18,398 nucleotides of DNA from an uncultured PS1 clade bacterium. GTDB taxonomy: Bacteria; Pseudomonadota; Gammaproteobacteria; PS1; Pseudothioglobaceae. Location: NCBI GenBank assembly GCA_937950605.1, contig CALFDA010000057.1, forward strand, positions 1 to 18,398, in the 5' to 3' direction. The notes beneath the pieces are model-generated. The model did no database searches. It was given only the letters and a program-made list of their open reading frames with translations, and was not told the origin of the DNA. Made by a program: the position numbers and the translations under genes. Of this stretch, positions 16,173 through 18,398 are shown in pieces. How positions within the stretch are numbered: the stretch's first letter is position 1; each line of letters opens with the position of its first letter.

Positions 16173-16722
16173 TCACTCCACCAACCCTCCATAAGTCAAT
16201 CTCCTACCAAAAACACCTTCCATAACAGACTCAATTCTCTCAAACGTATGTATCTTTACATTACCCGAGTTCAATCTAAAACTAAACTCGTTAAAACAAC
16301 AATTAATGTGCTGTTTGGATACATAATGGAATGTGCCATAATAACCACGCTGTTATGTTTGTGTTTATTGCACTTTTGCCACCAACATAAGCCTCCAGTA
16401 GTCTATCTGAATTGCTTGTAACACAGGCACCTCTAATTCTGTGTTGCATAAACCAAGCAGCACTTTGAGTAATATCTATTGCTTTAGACAATTGCATTGA
16501 AGAGTGCAATAACCATGATATAACCATTTGTGTAAGGGATATGAGAACGCTCAAAGATGGTGCCTGTTCTAACAGTGAATTTTTTGCAACAATTGCCTCA
16601 AATAAAATAGCCTTTTTCTATCACCATGTCTGGCAGTTAGGACATTCAACCCGCTATTATAACGTTGCTGAATGATAAGCCATGGCATGTTTGTTATCAG
16701 AGAATTGTGCAAAAATCTCAAA
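16173..16722 (-). pseudogene. Decayed IS1595-family (ISXO2-like) transposase
   Basis: Pieces of one transposase appear in order on the leftward strand but in different frames. FEIFAQFSDNKHAMAY begins at 16722 and QQRYNSG at 16670. The zinc-ribbon CPNC is at 16644-16633, and TVRTGTIFERSHIP at 16576-16535. MQLSKAIDITQSAAWFMQHR leads to LLEAYVGGKSAINTN at about 16497-16340. The C-terminus FSFRLNSGNVKIHT to RRLTYGGLVE ends with a TGA at 16173-16175. At least four frameshifts separate them. Roughly 100 residues between YVGGK and the C-terminal block are missing, taking part of the DDE-type core. The first catalytic aspartate (V-D-E-x-Y in intact relatives) is replaced by leucine in LLEAY. The element is therefore dead. 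Clear terminal inverted repeats or target duplications were not found. Confidence 0.85.
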
Positions 16723-16742
16723 GATAGAGTGTTTTTACACAT

Positions 16743-17148
16743 GATGATTGTCCTGAGTTGTTGTGTTGATAGTGGTTATAATGTTTTTTGGGGTTGAGTT
16801 CCAATTAAAATCATAATAATATGCTTGAAATCACCAACAATAAATCAAAGATTGATGACCTTGAGCCTAGCAACATCATCTAGTAAAGGAACACAAATGG
16901 AATTAAATAAACACACCAACAACTTACTTGGATAGCATATATTGGAAATGTATCGCAAGGCAAAAACTAGCCGAAAAGTTTACTAAATCTTTAATATCCA
17001 AACAAACCCTAGTCTATTTTGCCAACGGTCTTGTACTTTTTAACTGGAAAAAATCAACAACTAGAACTTGAGATGCTGTCTTTTATGCAACGCAAACTCT
17101 GCAAATCCTAGTTTAATTTTGAACGCAGCAAAAAAATAAAGCAAAAAA
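16743..17148. other. Degenerate region between the transposase remnant and dsrE2
   Basis: No intact gene is seen. A TATAAT at 16777-16782 and an AAAGGA at 16885-16890 six bases before an ATG at 16897 look like relics of a rightward gene start. However, that frame stops after MELNKHTNNLLG, and a preceding frame from 16821 (MLEITNNKSK) stops after 20 codons. A stop-free stretch of about 45 codons continues in another frame near 16934-17070. I could not assign a family to any of it. A frameshifted remnant of one or two small genes is the simplest reading. Confidence 0.35.
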
Positions 17149-17664
17149 TCACATGTATAAGTGATGACCGCCAGATGTTGCCTCATCAAAGTAAGATGCC
17201 GCGCCCGCAAATTCAACGCCATCAATAAAATCAGCTTTATCATAGCCAAATAACTCAACTGTCATCTCGCAAGCAATGAATTTAACGTCAAATTCTTGGC
17301 ACATAGAACGCAAATCTTCTAACTTAGCAACACCATGTTTTGACATGGTTTTTTTCATCATCCAAGTAACAAAATTTTCCAAAAACGGCAAATTCCACAA
17401 AATGTTAGGTATTTTCGGACCAAAATCAATCTTTTGCAACCACTTAGGACCAAATGGCATTTTCATTGGCATAGCAGGATTGCCAATCGGGGAAACTCTG
17501 AGTTTAGAAATATCTTTTAATAAAAGATTGAGTCCATAAAAAGTAAAGAATATGGTTACTTCTTTGTCCATTGCCACCCCAGTAGAAGCAATAATAAACG
17601 GAGGAAAAGCCCAATCAAAAGTGCCCTTGGTGGCGATAATTGTCATTTTGTTGTTATCTGACAT
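17149..17664 (-). CDS. dsrE2: DsrE/DsrF-like sulfurtransferase, DsrE2 type
   Basis: A 171-residue DsrE/F/H-family protein of the DsrE2 subgroup, which in sulfur oxidisers takes part in cytoplasmic persulfide relay next to TusA. The start TIIATKGTFDWAFPPFIIAS followed by DKEVTIFFTFYGLNLLL is the family opening, with hydrophobic stretches suggesting membrane contact. The probable sulfur-binding cysteine is C132 in FIACEMTVELFG, matching the conserved AC-x-M pattern of the family. A second cysteine, C122 (SMCQEF), is close by. It ends GGHHLYM. It starts 27 bases after tusA with only a weak GCGGGA site, so it is probably co-transcribed and depends on tusA. The rhodanese often found with this pair is not in the window. 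DsrE2A versus another subgroup cannot be settled by eye. Confidence 0.88.
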   Translation of the reverse strand: MSDNNKMTIIATKGTFDWAFPPFIIASTGVAMDKEVTIFFTFYGLNLLLKDISKLRVSPIGNPAMPMKMPFGPKWLQKIDFGPKIPNILWNLPFLENFVTWMMKKTMSKHGVAKLEDLRSMCQEFDVKFIACEMTVELFGYDKADFIDGVEFAGAASYFDEATSGGHHLYM

Positions 17665-17691
17665 AATAGAGTCCCGCTTTAAATAATTGGT

Positions 17692-17916
17692 TTAGACCTT
17701 TTCAATGGTGAATACATATTTTCCTCCGTCTTCAACCGTTGAAATGAGTTTATTGCCTGTTTGATTACAAAAAGCCTCGATATCCTTCACTGAACCAGCA
17801 TCAGTTGAAATCACGTCCAAGACCTTTCTGGCATCCATTTTAGAGAGTGCTTTTTTAGTTTTTAAAATTGGCAGAGGGCAATTTAAGCCTGATGCGTCTA
17901 AAGTTTCGTCAGCCAT
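17692..17916 (-). CDS. tusA: TusA-family sulfur carrier protein
   Basis: A 74-residue sulfur carrier of the TusA/SirA fold. The N-terminal LDASGLNCPLPILKTKKAL contains the CPxP signature, with C13 carrying the persulfide. VLDVISTDAGSVKDIEAFC and the terminal beta strand GKYVFTIEKV complete the fold. In E. coli TusA serves tRNA 2-thiouridine synthesis. Next to dsrE2 in a sulfur oxidiser it is more likely to carry sulfur toward the reverse-Dsr or Hdr-like pathway. The ATG at 17916 is five bases after AAGGAG, a strong site. It is the first gene of a leftward tusA-dsrE2 unit with a good promoter upstream. Confidence 0.95.
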   Translation of the reverse strand: MADETLDASGLNCPLPILKTKKALSKMDARKVLDVISTDAGSVKDIEAFCNQTGNKLISTVEDGGKYVFTIEKV

Positions 17917-17973
17917 ATGGACTCCTTATAAGTTTTAGTTAAAATAAATCACGTAATTAGAATTCTCCAACTC

Positions 17974-17995
17974 GGGCATTTTATATTATTTGCCC
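17974..17995. repeat. Inverted repeat around the tusA -10
   Basis: GGGCA at 17974-17978 and TGCCC at 17991-17995 form five-base arms around a 12-base AT-only centre that contains the -10 box. The placement is that of a small repressor site, but short arms of this kind can arise by chance. Confidence 0.35.
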
Positions 17996-18007
17996 TTCAA
18001 TAGTCAA
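17980..18007 (-). promoter_or_regulatory. Promoter of tusA-dsrE2
   Basis: On the leftward strand TTGACT (18007-18002) and TATAAA (17985-17980) are separated by 16 bases, the best -35/-10 pair in the window. Transcription would start near 17973, giving a leader of about 57 bases. This suits a constitutively or strongly expressed sulfur-transfer operon. Confidence 0.65.
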
Positions 18008-18371
18008 ACCCAACTTCAAATTCTAAGCATAATCTTTTGTGGGTTGAATCATACCTAACCAGCCCATTATAACATAGATTTTTCCTTAATCCATTGTCTG
18101 ATAATTTAGAGAATTTGATTAACTTGTTGTTAAACCGCATTTGTTGGACACGGGACTTAATCAAAATGCCAAATAATCACACGTTATCCAAGATACATTA
18201 ATGAATGTGAAATACTGTATGTTGGCACTACAAAAGATAACGATTATGGATACATATAACCCCAGAATCACAAAAACACAGCAAAGTGTGTTATGTTGAT
18301 AAAAAGCAAGTATGTCCAACATACGCATATTTCTGAGAAGCAATTTAGACAGATAATTTTGTTGTTTTTCT
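18008..18371. other. Non-coding stretch upstream of the tusA promoter
   Basis: No convincing gene was found in about 360 bases on either strand; frames of 32 codons (from 18201) and 60 codons (leftward from 18343) lack ribosome binding sites and family features. TGTTGGACA at 18142-18150 is repeated inverted as TGTCCAACA at 18313-18321, the kind of spacing left by a tiny mobile element, but nothing else supports that. Confidence 0.35.
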
Positions 18372-18398
18372 AAGGATTTGAGTGCAACTCAAATCCTT
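18372..18398. repeat. Perfect 12-bp hairpin at the window edge
   Basis: AAGGATTTGAGT at 18372-18383 pairs exactly with ACTCAAATCCTT at 18387-18398 around a GCA loop. The sequence beyond the edge is unknown. A U-run there would make it a rightward terminator. Leftward use is unlikely because the following bases on that strand are A-rich. Confidence 0.65.

Noticed and set aside
18161..18343. Leftward 60-codon hydrophobic frame and a 32-codon rightward frame at 18201
   Set aside because: They lack ribosome binding sites, promoters and family resemblance; such lengths occur by chance in AT-rich spacers.
1..18398. CRISPR array, tRNA genes or prophage modules
   Set aside because: I looked for regularly spaced repeats, tRNA-like T-arm and anticodon patterns, and phage genes, and saw none.

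Overview
The window is AT-rich chromosomal DNA of a gammaproteobacterium. Three things suggest a sulfur oxidiser, possibly of the SUP05 / bivalve-symbiont type: gammaproteobacterial housekeeping proteins, a tusA-dsrE2 sulfur-carrier pair, and several decaying accessory genes among compact core genes. The placement is inferred from family knowledge, not from a search.

Left part (1-2860). RNase P RNA (rnpB) runs rightward from a good -10 box. It converges with murE (peptidoglycan synthesis), which runs leftward and stands alone here instead of in a division/cell-wall cluster. A structured 340-base spacer separates murE from rpmE (ribosomal protein L31), which ends in a clear terminator.

Core gene run (2862-7882). 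Six genes read rightward with gaps of 2-19 bases or short overlaps: hemE, trpA, accD, fkpB, ispH and a PfkB-family sugar/nucleoside kinase. They look like one transcription unit covering haem, tryptophan, fatty acid and isoprenoid synthesis. trpA-accD and fkpB-ispH are familiar gammaproteobacterial pairings; trpB is not present.

Accessory insert (7883-10030). A solitary adenine-type DNA methyltransferase with an N-terminal helix-turn-helix overlaps the start of a second gene broken by an in-frame TAG and cut short; this is probably the remains of its restriction partner. Next comes a 32-residue Gly/Pro/Asn-rich peptide gene with a strong ribosome binding site and its own terminator. This is the most open-ended item in the window.

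Right core (10072-15926). mfd and maf read leftward, and folA and nhaA rightward. A perfect 26-bp AT-rich palindrome lies between the divergent maf and folA. These genes cover transcription-coupled repair, nucleotide-pool cleaning, folate reduction and Na+/H+ exchange.

Decayed region (15927-17148). No intact gene is seen. It holds a frameshifted, internally deleted IS1595/ISXO2-type transposase and other fragments.

Sulfur relay (17149-18007). tusA and dsrE2 form a leftward two-gene operon with a recognisable promoter whose -10 lies inside a short inverted repeat. They are expected to pass persulfide sulfur in the cytoplasm to the oxidative Dsr or Hdr-like machinery. The last 390 bases show no gene but end in a perfect 12-bp-arm hairpin at the window edge.
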